Shown here piece by piece: positions 33,118 through 41,806 of a stretch of 64,000 bases of DNA. Within the stretch, counting starts at the first letter, position 1, and the number at the start of each line of letters is the position of its first letter. Under the pieces are notes generated by a model, which did not search any database, was not told where the DNA came from, and saw nothing but the letters and a program-made list of their open reading frames with translations. The position numbers and the translations under genes are program-made. This DNA is from CAVTRI01 sp963737075 (GTDB lineage Bacteria > Actinomycetota > Acidimicrobiia > Acidimicrobiales > Palsa-688), in assembly GCA_963737075.1 (NCBI GenBank), contig CAVTRI010000002.1, positions 992,001 through 1,056,000 of the forward strand, written 5' to 3'.

Positions 33118-33859
33118 CCCAGCCGGCCACACTGTCAATCGGCAAGGACACAGCACCCAATTGACATACCCCAGTTCATCTCGTCCGAGCAGCCGAGGCC
33201 GCATAGTGCGACGCCTCGTCGGGCTCTCCGGGGCCCTGATGATCGCGGCTGCTCTCGTCGTCCTCGGCAGCATCGCCTGGCAGCTTTGGGGCACCGGCAT
33301 CGCCACCGCGCAGGCTCAGCACCGCTTGGCAAAGCAGCTCCGAGCGGAGGTGTCGAGCGCGCCAGCGACGCCCTCGGCGTTCACGTCATCCACGGCCCCA
33401 TCAGCCGAGGCCGCTGGGGCCGACGTCCTCCCAGGGGCGCCCCCGATGCGGCCGTCACCCGCCCTGGGCACTCTCGTTGGCCGCCTCGCCATACCCGAGA
33501 TCGGGGTTGACGACTACGTCGTCGAAGGGGTCGGGGCGCCACAGCTGGCCGAGGGACCAGGCCATTATCCGGGCACGGCTCCGATAGGAGGTAATGGCAA
33601 CGTGGGTATCGCCGGTCACCGGACCACCCACGGCGCCCCCTTCTACAATCTCAACGAGCTCCACCCCGGTGACCTGATCTACCTGACCAACACCGCTGGC
33701 GAATCTTTCACCTACCGTGTCGTCTCCCAATTCATCGTCCAACCGAGTGACGCTGCGGTCCTGAACTCGACAGCGACCCGATCGCTGACACTGACTACGT
33801 GCAACCCGCGCTATTCGGCGAGCCAGCGACTCATCGTCCGGGCGACCCTCATGCCCTGA
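33083..33859 (+). CDS. sortase (class E-like)
   Basis: 258 residues. A basic cytoplasmic N-terminus and a transmembrane helix (about 46-72) are followed by a Pro/Ala/Ser linker and the sortase beta-barrel. IGRL-type opening GRLAIPEIGVDDYVVEGVG, catalytic His in GIAGHRTTHGAPFYNL (about residue 180), Cys in SLTLTTCNPRYSASQRLIV (about residue 238) and Arg shortly after are present. It transpeptidates LAxTG-type substrates to the cell wall. The candidate substrate is the 57-residue LAFTG protein in the same cluster; the LAVTG surface protein at 51-55 kb is another. It overlaps the deacetylase-like gene by 35 bases, suggesting coupling. Confidence 0.9.
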   Translation: MPTSPPAVSTTDPAGHTVNRQGHSTQLTYPSSSRPSSRGRIVRRLVGLSGALMIAAALVVLGSIAWQLWGTGIATAQAQHRLAKQLRAEVSSAPATPSAFTSSTAPSAEAAGADVLPGAPPMRPSPALGTLVGRLAIPEIGVDDYVVEGVGAPQLAEGPGHYPGTAPIGGNGNVGIAGHRTTHGAPFYNLNELHPGDLIYLTNTAGESFTYRVVSQFIVQPSDAAVLNSTATRSLTLTTCNPRYSASQRLIVRATLMP

Positions 33860-34085
33860 GGCGGCAACGGCTACTGCTCGCCAACCCTCCCAGCGCAAAT
33901 AGCACGACCTTGGCTTCATCGCCGAGCTCACTCGGTTGTAGGCCGACGAGGTGCGCACCCCCGGGGCCGCGGACGTGCGGTTGCGGACGTGTCTTATCCA
34001 ACCAATCGGCCTGCACGAGCACGCGGGCAACCTCCTGAAGGTCCGCTGGAATCCACAAGCAAGAACGCCGCTTTTGCCAGGCAGT

Positions 34086-34162
34086 TGGTGGGGCTAGGTG
34101 GAATCGAACCACCGACCTCAGCATTATCAGTGCTGCGCTCTAACCGGCTGAGCTATAGCCCC
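34086..34162 (-). tRNA. tRNA-Ile(GAT)
   Basis: Cloverleaf on the minus strand: acceptor GGGGCTA/TAGCCCC, D-arm GCTC-AGCCGGTTA-GAGC, anticodon arm CAGCA-CTGATAA-TGCTG with anticodon GAT, and T-arm GGTGG-TTCGATT-CCACC. CCA is encoded at the 3' end (34086-34088). Placement after gyrA-DUF3566 is the common actinobacterial arrangement, though the usual tRNA-Ala is not seen next to it. Confidence 0.97.
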
Positions 34163-34226
34163 GGGTTGTGGACCACGCGATGGTAGTCAGACCCTGCAGC
34201 GGGTTCCACCCGTGAAGCTGCTCCGC

Positions 34227-34620
34227 ATCGCGCCATACCTCGCCACTCGGCGCGACCAGGCGCCCAGGATGAAAGGTGCGGCGCGCCCGGACATCACATT
34301 GGTAGCCCGCGCGCGCCTGGCGTGACGACGATGGCGACATATCGCGCCACACCCCGCCACTTAGCGCGACCAGGCACGGAAAACGAACCACACCGCCCGC
34401 CGCCCTGCGCGACGAAAGACCAGGAACGAGCCCCCATCGACCCATCGCGCCATACCAGCCACTCGGCGCGACCAGGCACGGAAAACGAACCACACCGCCC
34501 GCCGCCCTGCGCGACGAAAGACCAGGAACAAAGCCACATCAGCCCATCGCGCCACACCCCGCCTCTCGGCGCGAGCAGGCACGACAACGAACCCACCGCC
34601 CGCCGCACAGCGCGAGCAGT
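34227..34620. repeat. four-copy tandem repeat of about 103 bases
   Basis: Units beginning ATCGCGCCAYACC and containing GGCGCGACCAGGCACGGAAA, then CACCGCCCGCCGCCCTGCGC, start at 34227, 34341, 34444 and 34546 (periods 114, 103 and 102). The middle two are nearly identical over about 85 bases; the first and last diverge. It occupies the 463-base gap between tRNA-Ile and the DUF3566 gene. Open frames in it are repetitive and not credible proteins. Confidence 0.85.
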
Positions 34621-34625
34621 CAGGG

Positions 34626-35744
34626 TCACTCGGGATCGGTGACGACCACGACCTGAACCCCGCCGACGACGTCGCTGATGAGGTTGTACAACAAAGCCAT
34701 GATGACGTTGAGCAGTGTGCCCACGACCGTTATCGCCGCCCCTCCGGCGGCCGTGTAGGCGAGAACCGGCAACGGGTGCAAGGTGAAGGTTTTGAGGGCG
34801 AACAGCGTCTTGATCGACTTCTCGAGGTTGTGGATCAGTCCGAACGCCTGGGCGATGTTCCAGACCACCACTCCCGCGACCAGCACGACGAGCAGCAGTA
34901 GCAGGTAAAAGACCAGCGACACCTTGAACACGGTCCACACATCGACGCGTCGCACGAGTCGCCGACTATGCACTCCCCGGGTTATCCGGACGCGTGGCCG
35001 ACCGGTGATGCCGGGGCGCGTCGGCTCGTAGACAGCGTCGTCTCCTGGGGCCGTCGTCGCTTCGTGGTCGACAGCCTCGGGGTGCCGCAGAAAGCCCCTA
35101 TGTGGCTGGGGCATGGTTGACGTCACATCGTGCTGCGGAGCCTCGCGCCACTCGGGCCCATTGGTGAGAAACGGTGCGGTCGCCGCGGCAACGGCGCCCG
35201 CTGCGGGAACGATGGGTTGCCGGTTGGCGGCCATCTGTTGAGCCGAACCCGACTGACCGGCGGTCGTCGCGGACACGGGCGCAGGCATCCCGCCTTGGGG
35301 GCCACCCCCGCCGTAGGGCTGGGGCCGTAAGCCGTCCCCGGTCGGGGGTGCCTGTGCACCATCCCGTTCGCGCTGGGGCACATCTGCCGATGCCCCGTCC
35401 GCAGAAGGCGACATGGAGGGGCGGGAGCGCCGCCAGGACCGGCGTGGTTGAGCCGTGCCTGCATCGGGCTGGCTCAGGGTCGAGTCCAGCGACCCGTAGC
35501 CCGCCGGGAGCGGACCCGCTGAGCTCGGCTCCTGACCGGGCGATGGCGCCGGGTTCGTCACGGCTGCACCGTACTCGTCGGGCAGCGGCGATTGTGGGAG
35601 GGGGGGTGGCGGGGCCGACGGAGGCTTCACCGGTGAGCCATATGCAGGCGGCAGTGGACCCTCAGGTGAGGGCGCGGCCTCAGGCGGCGGAGGCACGCCT
35701 TCAGGGGAGGCGGCCGGGCCCCTCTGGCCCGGTTCTGGAGCCAT
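34626..35744 (-). CDS. DUF3566 transmembrane protein, gyrase-linked
   Basis: 372 residues. The N-terminal 240 are Pro/Gly/Ser/Gln-rich and probably disordered. The C-terminal 130 form the DUF3566 domain: VRITRGVHSRRLVRRVDVWTVFKVSLVFYLLL, a first transmembrane helix, then VLAYTAAGGAAITVVGTLLNVIMALLYNLISDVVGG. DUF3566 proteins are nearly always encoded after gyrA in actinobacteria, with no firm function. ATG 35744 overlaps the gyrA stop by one base (TGATG), so translation is coupled. Confidence 0.88.
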   Translation of the reverse strand: MAPEPGQRGPAASPEGVPPPPEAAPSPEGPLPPAYGSPVKPPSAPPPPLPQSPLPDEYGAAVTNPAPSPGQEPSSAGPLPAGYGSLDSTLSQPDAGTAQPRRSWRRSRPSMSPSADGASADVPQRERDGAQAPPTGDGLRPQPYGGGGPQGGMPAPVSATTAGQSGSAQQMAANRQPIVPAAGAVAAATAPFLTNGPEWREAPQHDVTSTMPQPHRGFLRHPEAVDHEATTAPGDDAVYEPTRPGITGRPRVRITRGVHSRRLVRRVDVWTVFKVSLVFYLLLLLVVLVAGVVVWNIAQAFGLIHNLEKSIKTLFALKTFTLHPLPVLAYTAAGGAAITVVGTLLNVIMALLYNLISDVVGGVQVVVVTDPE

Positions 35745-38224
35745 CAAGCTTGGTCCTCTACCGCGAGCACCGGCGCCACTGATGCCACCGCCTGACCAGA
35801 ATCGAGACTCACCACACGCACTCCTGTGGCATCTCTACCTTGGCTGGAGATTTCCCGAACCGCCATGCGCACGGTGATCCCCGCCGACGAGGTCACCAGG
35901 ATCTCATCGTCGAGGCCGACCATGAACGCCGCTACCACCTTGCCGCGCTGGGCAGTGAGGCGGATGCCTTTCACCCCCATTCCCCCCCGGCCCTGGCGGT
36001 GGAAGTGGTGGAGCTGGGTGCGCTTGCCGAACCCGGCATCGGTCACGATCAGCATCGTGGTGTCGTCCCGGGCGGGATCGACCGACACGACCTCATCGCC
36101 GTTGCGGAGCGCCATACCCCGCACCCCGGCGGCGTCGCGCCCCATGGGCCGTACGTCGTCGCCGCTGAATCGAATCGCCATGCCCAGCCGGGACACCATG
36201 ATGAGGTCATCGCCGTCGGCGACGGTGATCACGTCGACCAGTTGGTCGCCGTCTCGCAGGTTGATGGCGATGAATCCGTCCCGCCGGGACTTGTCGTACT
36301 CGGAGAAGGTCGTCTTCTTGACCTGCCCCCGCCGGGTGGCGAACAGGAGATACCGGTCGGCGGGGAACTCCCGGGTGTCGATGAGCGCCTGGATTCGTTC
36401 GCCGGGGCCGAGCGGCAGGAGGTTGACGATGGCGGTGCCTCGCGCGGTGCGCTCCTTGACCGGCACCTCATAGGCCCGCAGCCGGTACACCTTGCCCTGG
36501 TTGGAAAAGAAGAGCAGATGGGCGTGAGCAGACGTGTGGGTGATGCTGGTAACCAGGTCCTCTTCCTTGAGGTTGGCCCCCGCTACCCCTCGGCCGCCTC
36601 GTCCCTGCGTGCGGAACGACGACGCCTGCACCGCCTTGACGTACCCGGCCCGGGTCATGGTAACCACCAGGTCCTCGTCGGAGATCAGGTCCTCGTGGCT
36701 CATGTCGGCGGCGTCGAGGGTGATCTGAGCCCGGCGGGGGGTCGCGAACTCGTTGCGAATGGCGCCGAGCTCGGCCTTGATCACGCCTCGCAACACCGCC
36801 TCGTCGCCAAGGATGCCTTCCAGCTCGGCGATGGTCTCGCGCAGCTTGGCCAGCTCCTCCTCCAGGTCGGCCCGGCCGAGCCGGGTCAGGCGAGCAAGCT
36901 GCATGTCCAGGATGTGATTGGCCTGGATTTCTGAGAACCCAAACGGCGCCGCCATCAACGCCGCCCGGGCCGCGGCCCGGTCGTCTGAGGCGCGGATGGT
37001 GGCGATGATGGCGTCGATCATGTCGAGCGCCTTGATCAGCCCCTCGACGATGTGCGCCCGGTCGCGGGCCCTGCGCAGGCGAAACTCCGAGCGCCGACGG
37101 ATGACATCCACCTGATGGTCGATGTAGGCCCGCAGCGCCTGGACGAGGTTGAGGGTACGGGGCACCCCGTCGACGAGGGCGACCATGTTGACCCCGAAGC
37201 TGGTCTGCAACGGGGTGTGCTTGTACAGGTTGTTCAGGACCACGTTGGGGTTGGCGTCCCGTTTGAGCCCGATCACCAGCCGGGTGGCGTCTCCCGACGA
37301 CAGGTCTTCCAGGCTGCGCACGCCGTCCAGATCCTTGCCGTTAACCAGCTCCGCGATGCGCTCCAGGATCGCTTTGGGACTGGCCTGGTAGGGCAGCTCG
37401 GTGACTTCGATCTGGCTGCCGCCGCGGGCCTCCACGATCTCCGCTTTGGCCCGCATGCGAATCGAGCCCCGACCGGTGCGATAGGCGTCCATGATCCCCT
37501 GCCGGCCGAGGATGTACCCTCCGGTCGGAAAGTCCGGTCCTTTGACGTGGTGCATCAACTCATCCGGACCCGCGTCGGGGTGATCCATGAGATGGACGGT
37601 GGCGTCGATGACCTCACCCAGGTTGTGGGGCGGGATGTTGGTGGCCATGCCGACCGCGATCCCCTGGGACCCGTTGACGAGCAGGTTGGGGAAGCGGCTC
37701 GGCAGGACGATCGGCTCGTCCTCCTCGTTTGTGTAGTTGCGCCCCATGTCGACGGTGTCCTCGTCGAGGCCCTCGATCATGTGCATCGCCAGCGGTGCCA
37801 GCCGGCACTCGGTGTAGCGCTCGGCGGCCGGTGGGAAGTCCGCCGAGCCGTAGTTGCCATGGAAGTCGATGAGCGGGTCCCGCAGGCTGAACGGCTGGGC
37901 CATACGGGCCAAGGCGTCGTAGATGGCCAGGTTGCCGTGAGGATGGAACCGGCTCATGGTGTCGCCGGTGACCTTGGCGCACTTCACGTGCAGGCGGTCC
38001 GGCCGGTAGCCCTGCACGTGCATGTCGTAGAGGATCCGCCGGTGGACGGGCTTGAGGCCGTCCCGGGCGTCGGGTAGCGCCCGGGAGACAATGACCGACA
38101 TCGCGTAGTCCAGGAAGGAGCGTTCCATCTCCTCCTGGATCTCGATCGGCTCGATGTTGCCGAACGCGGTGCCTGTACCATCGCCGTCGTCAGGGGGGCC
38201 TGGCGGCAGGGTGGTGTCACTCAC
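35744..38224 (-). CDS. gyrA: DNA gyrase subunit A
   Basis: 826 residues from GTG 38224, one base after the gyrB stop. The breakage-reunion domain has the catalytic Tyr in AAERYTECRLA. The C-terminal beta-pinwheel contains GRGGRGVAGANLKEEDLV (GyrA-box-like) and later blades such as GRGGMGVKGIRL. The quinolone-determining region reads SRFHPHGNLAIYDALARMAQ. Where E. coli has Gly-Asp82-Ser83, this has Gly-Asn-Leu, so both residues are changed; Leu at position 83 is a known quinolone-resistance residue in other bacteria. A longer start to 38392 overlaps gyrB and is rejected. Functions with GyrB to supercoil DNA. Confidence 0.96.
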   Translation of the reverse strand: MSDTTLPPGPPDDGDGTGTAFGNIEPIEIQEEMERSFLDYAMSVIVSRALPDARDGLKPVHRRILYDMHVQGYRPDRLHVKCAKVTGDTMSRFHPHGNLAIYDALARMAQPFSLRDPLIDFHGNYGSADFPPAAERYTECRLAPLAMHMIEGLDEDTVDMGRNYTNEEDEPIVLPSRFPNLLVNGSQGIAVGMATNIPPHNLGEVIDATVHLMDHPDAGPDELMHHVKGPDFPTGGYILGRQGIMDAYRTGRGSIRMRAKAEIVEARGGSQIEVTELPYQASPKAILERIAELVNGKDLDGVRSLEDLSSGDATRLVIGLKRDANPNVVLNNLYKHTPLQTSFGVNMVALVDGVPRTLNLVQALRAYIDHQVDVIRRRSEFRLRRARDRAHIVEGLIKALDMIDAIIATIRASDDRAAARAALMAAPFGFSEIQANHILDMQLARLTRLGRADLEEELAKLRETIAELEGILGDEAVLRGVIKAELGAIRNEFATPRRAQITLDAADMSHEDLISDEDLVVTMTRAGYVKAVQASSFRTQGRGGRGVAGANLKEEDLVTSITHTSAHAHLLFFSNQGKVYRLRAYEVPVKERTARGTAIVNLLPLGPGERIQALIDTREFPADRYLLFATRRGQVKKTTFSEYDKSRRDGFIAINLRDGDQLVDVITVADGDDLIMVSRLGMAIRFSGDDVRPMGRDAAGVRGMALRNGDEVVSVDPARDDTTMLIVTDAGFGKRTQLHHFHRQGRGGMGVKGIRLTAQRGKVVAAFMVGLDDEILVTSSAGITVRMAVREISSQGRDATGVRVVSLDSGQAVASVAPVLAVEDQA

Positions 38225-38225
38225 G

Positions 38226-40172
38226 TCAGATGTCCAGGAACCGGACGTCGCCGGCGTTGGTGGTGATGAAGTGCTTGCGGGCTTCGACGTCGTCGCCGAA
38301 CAGGACGCTGCAGGCCTGATCGGCGAGCGCCGCCTCTTCGACGTCGACCCGCAGCAGGGTGCGGGAGGCGGGGTCCATGGTGGTCGGGCCAAGCTCCTGC
38401 CAGTCCATCTCGCCGAGGCCCTTCAGCCGGTTGAACTCGGCCTTGTGGTTGGGGTGCTCGCCCAAGAACCGGCGCCGGTCGGCCTCGTCCTTCAAGTAGC
38501 GCTTCTCCTTGCCAACTGAGGTGGAGAAAAGCGGAGGCTGGGCGCAGTACACGTGTCCCTCCTCGATGAGGGGCCGCATCTGGCGGAAAAAGAACGTGAG
38601 CAGCAGGGCGCGGATGTGACTGCCGTCGACGTCGGCGTCAGCCAGGATGATCACCTTGCCGTAGCGAGACTTGCTGACGTCGAACTCCTCCCCCAGCCCG
38701 GCGCCGATAGCCGAGATGAGAGCCTGGATCTCGTTGTTTTTCAACATGCGGTCGATGCGGGCCCGCTCGACGTTGAGGATCTTCCCCCGGATGGGCAGGA
38801 TCGCCTGGTTTTCGGGGTTCCGGGCACGGACTGCGGAGCCGCCGGCCGAGTCACCCTCGACGATGAACAACTCTGCCTCTGCCGCGTTGCGGGTCCGGCA
38901 GTCGGTGAGCTTGCCGGGCATGCCCGCTCCCTCTAGCGGCGACTTGCGACGGGTGGCATCTCGGGCCTGGCGGGCCGCGACCCGGGCGCGGGCGGCCTGG
39001 ACCGACTTGGCCACGATCTGACGAGCTTCGGTCGGGTGCTCTTCGAGCCACTCAGTGAGCTTCTCGTTGGTGGCTCGCTCCACCATCGAGCGCATGGGTA
39101 CGTTGCCCAGCTTTGCCTTGGTCTGCCCCTCGAACTGCGGGTCGCGCAACTTCACCGCGATCACCGCCGTGAGACCTTCGCGTATGTCCTCGCCGAGGAG
39201 GTTTTCGTCCTTCTCCTTGAGATGGCCGCGAGCCCGGGCGTACTTGTTGACGACGTTGGTGAGCGCCTTGCGGAAGCCCTCGACGTGGGTGCCGCCCTCG
39301 ACGGTGGCGATGCCGTTGGCGTAGCCCTGGACGCCCTCGTAGTAGCCGGTGTTCCACTGCAGGGCGACCTCGACCTCGCTGTCGGCGTCCGCCACCTTGT
39401 AGTACGCCACCTTCTTGAACAGGGAATCCTTCGACGAGTTGAGATGGCGGACGAAGTCGATGATCCCGCCCGTGTACTTGAATATCGTCGGCTGCCCGCC
39501 GTCGCGCTCGTCCGCGAAACGGATCTCGAGCCCGGCGTTGAGGAAGGCGTAGATCTGCAGCCGCTCGAGGATGGTCTGGGCACGGAACTCGACGTCGTCG
39601 AAAATCTCAGCGTCGGGCCAGAAGGTCACCGAGGTGCCCTGACGTCCCCGAGGGGAGCGGCCGACCACCTCCAGCTTGGTGCGCACCTTGCCGCCGTCGC
39701 CGAACTCCATCCGGTGCCGCTTGCCTTCCCGGTCCACCTCGACGACCAGTTGCGACGACAGGGCGTTGACCACCGACACCCCGACGCCGTGCAGGCCGCC
39801 GGACACCTTGTAGCCGGAACCGCCGAACTTGCCGCCACTGTGGAGGACGGTGAGGGCCATCTCGACCCCGGTCTTTTTCTCCTTGGGGTTGACGTCGGTG
39901 GGAATGCCGCGCCCGTTGTCCACGACCCGGCACGCGCCGTCGGCTAGCAGGGTGACGTCGATCCGATCACAGAAACCCGCCATGGCTTCGTCGACCGAAT
40001 TATCCACGACTTCCCACACCAAGTGGTGAAGGCCTGACAAGCCGGTCGAGCCGATGTACATCCCGGGACGCTTGCGGACTGGCTCGAGGCCCTGCAGGGA
40101 CACCATGTCGCGGGCGGTGTAACTCTGGCCGACGCCCTCCGCGCCCTCCTCGATTCTCATCTGCATCGCCAT
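38226..40172 (-). CDS. gyrB: DNA gyrase subunit B
   Basis: 648 residues. The GHKL ATPase domain has EVVDNSVDEAMAGF, DNGRGIPTDVNPK, GLHGVGVSVVNALS and KVSGGLHGVG. The transducer and TOPRIM domains follow: AELFIVEGDSAGGSA, RGKILNVERARIDRMLKNNE and IILADADVDGSHIRALLLTF, with metal-binding Glu and Asp residues intact. It ends DVEARKHFITTNAGDVRFLDI. It is co-transcribed with gyrA (one-base gap) and separated by 130 bp from the dciA-like gene, so it may have its own promoter there. Confidence 0.97.
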   Translation of the reverse strand: MAMQMRIEEGAEGVGQSYTARDMVSLQGLEPVRKRPGMYIGSTGLSGLHHLVWEVVDNSVDEAMAGFCDRIDVTLLADGACRVVDNGRGIPTDVNPKEKKTGVEMALTVLHSGGKFGGSGYKVSGGLHGVGVSVVNALSSQLVVEVDREGKRHRMEFGDGGKVRTKLEVVGRSPRGRQGTSVTFWPDAEIFDDVEFRAQTILERLQIYAFLNAGLEIRFADERDGGQPTIFKYTGGIIDFVRHLNSSKDSLFKKVAYYKVADADSEVEVALQWNTGYYEGVQGYANGIATVEGGTHVEGFRKALTNVVNKYARARGHLKEKDENLLGEDIREGLTAVIAVKLRDPQFEGQTKAKLGNVPMRSMVERATNEKLTEWLEEHPTEARQIVAKSVQAARARVAARQARDATRRKSPLEGAGMPGKLTDCRTRNAAEAELFIVEGDSAGGSAVRARNPENQAILPIRGKILNVERARIDRMLKNNEIQALISAIGAGLGEEFDVSKSRYGKVIILADADVDGSHIRALLLTFFFRQMRPLIEEGHVYCAQPPLFSTSVGKEKRYLKDEADRRRFLGEHPNHKAEFNRLKGLGEMDWQELGPTTMDPASRTLLRVDVEEAALADQACSVLFGDDVEARKHFITTNAGDVRFLDI

Positions 40173-40302
40173 TGACGCGACCTTTCACACCTGGGGGGCC
40201 AACGGGCGTCTTCGGGGCGACCTCCGCGCCAGCCATACCGGCAAAAGCGCAGGTCAACCGCCTGAAACGCGATACCTGTAGTTTACCAGAGGGGGGTGTC
40301 CG

Positions 40303-40689
40303 TCAGGCGCTTCCAGAGGCCACGGAAACCCGCACGCTGGTCACCGCATCTGCCCCCGCCTCGGCTCGAACCTGGGCCAACAGTTGACCGGCGAGGTAAC
40401 GCAGCTGCGTCGCCCACGCAGGGTGGTCGACCTCGACAACGAGGCAGCCGTCGCGAAGAGAGCGCGGAGCGGCGTGGGCGGCGACATCGGGGCCGACGAG
40501 CGCCTCCCAACGCGAGAAAACGGCCGCCAGCACCTCGCTGTCGGGCATACCCAACCGGCGGGCCACCTCGCCGAGCGACGCCGATACCGGTTGCGGTTCC
40601 CGTTCCATGGTGGATAGCGGCGTCGGCCGCCACCCCTGCCGCCGCCCCGACCCCGGCATCCTGCCGCCCTGCCGCCCCGACCCCGTCAT
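40303..40689 (-). CDS. DciA/DUF721 family helicase-loader-like protein
   Basis: 128 residues. The first 30 are Gly/Arg-rich; the DUF721 core (about 38-120) has LGEVARRLGMPDSEVLAAVFSRWEALVGPDVAAHAAPRSL, then LVVEVDHPAWATQLRYLAGQLLAQVRAEAG. DciA is the ancestral DnaB loader or operator in bacteria lacking DnaC. The position between recF and gyrB is standard for actinobacteria. Its start overlaps recF's stop by 4 bases. Confidence 0.87.
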   Translation of the reverse strand: MTGSGRQGGRMPGSGRRQGWRPTPLSTMEREPQPVSASLGEVARRLGMPDSEVLAAVFSRWEALVGPDVAAHAAPRSLRDGCLVVEVDHPAWATQLRYLAGQLLAQVRAEAGADAVTSVRVSVASGSA

Positions 40690-41789
40690 GCGCTCAACCG
40701 CCCGGGCGCGCCCATCAGCGTGCCTCCCGCGATCCGCACCACGACGTCAGGATGAACCTCGGCAGGCACTGTCCCGGCAGTGGTGAGCAGCGTCTGGCCG
40801 CGAGGGAGGGCACCGAGAAGAGCCGCCGCCCGCTTTGAGTCGAGCTCGGAAAACACGTCGTCCAACAGCAGCACCGGGCTGCTGCCGACTCGGCCACTGA
40901 CGAGATGATGTCCGGCCAGACGCAGGGCCAACGCCAGACTGCGCTGCTCACCTTGCGACGCGTGCGTGCGCGCCGGGAGCCCGCCGACGCTGAGCTCCGC
41001 GTCGTCACGCTGGGGGCCCAGGGTCGTGACGGCCCGGCGCAGGTCCTCCCGGCGGGCGGCTTCCAGCGCTGCCGCGAGATCGCCGGTCCAGCTCCGGCGG
41101 TAGGCCAGCGCTACTGGCACGTCGCCCGCCAGGCGGTCGTAGGCAGCCTCGCAGAGCGGCTTCAACGCCTCACTGAGGCCCTCCCGGGCCCGAACCAGGG
41201 TGTCGCCGACCTCGGCCAGCTTGGCATCCCAAACGTCGAGTGTGGCCGCCGCGCTCCCATCGAGATGGGAGCCTGGTCCACCCACGCTCTTCAGCAGGGC
41301 GTTGCGCTGCTTGAGCACCCGCTCCAACTCGGTCAGCGTAGCGTCGTGGCGGGGATGCAGCGCAACGAGCAGGTCGTCGAGATACTGGCGGCGTTCAGCG
41401 GGACCGCCCTTGACGAGTCGCAGGTCGTCCGGAGAAAACACCGTGACCTGAAGCGCGCCCGCCAAGTCCCGGGAACGCCGAAGCGGCTGGCGGTTGACCT
41501 GGACACGGTCCCGGCCGCCCGGGTGGATCTCGGCTTCGATGAGCAATCCCCGGCCCTCGCGGTGGGCCTCGGCCCGCACGACACCGGACGCTGAGCCGGC
41601 CCGAACCATCGCTTCCGGCGGAGCACCCCGGAATGACCGCAACGTGGCCAGATAGCCGATCGATTCCAGCAGGTTGGTCTTGCCCTCCCCGTTGGCGCCC
41701 ACCAGGACGGTGATGCCATCAGGCGAGGGCGCCAGTTCGGCGCGGTGGTAGTTGCGGACGTCGGTCAGCCACAGGTGCTCAAGCCGCAC
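40686..41789 (-). CDS. recF: DNA replication and repair protein RecF
   Basis: 367 residues, SMC-like ATPase. Walker A is VLVGANGEGKTNLLESIGYL (about 31-50). The signature motif is THASQGEQRSLALALRLAGH, and Walker B is PVLLLDDVFSELDSKRAAAL. RecF loads RecA at gaps with RecOR. It follows dnaN by 17 bp and overlaps the dciA-like gene by 4. Confidence 0.96.
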   Translation of the reverse strand: MRLEHLWLTDVRNYHRAELAPSPDGITVLVGANGEGKTNLLESIGYLATLRSFRGAPPEAMVRAGSASGVVRAEAHREGRGLLIEAEIHPGGRDRVQVNRQPLRRSRDLAGALQVTVFSPDDLRLVKGGPAERRQYLDDLLVALHPRHDATLTELERVLKQRNALLKSVGGPGSHLDGSAAATLDVWDAKLAEVGDTLVRAREGLSEALKPLCEAAYDRLAGDVPVALAYRRSWTGDLAAALEAARREDLRRAVTTLGPQRDDAELSVGGLPARTHASQGEQRSLALALRLAGHHLVSGRVGSSPVLLLDDVFSELDSKRAAALLGALPRGQTLLTTAGTVPAEVHPDVVVRIAGGTLMGAPGRLSA

Positions 41790-41806
41790 GGTCGGCAGCC
41801 GCTGGT

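Noticed and set aside
33860..34085. tRNA-Ala next to tRNA-Ile
   Set aside because: Searched by eye on both strands around 33860-34230 for a second cloverleaf; none seen.
34227..34620. Possible CRISPR array from four 103-base units
   Set aside because: The whole unit is repeated rather than short repeats with unique spacers; no cas genes.
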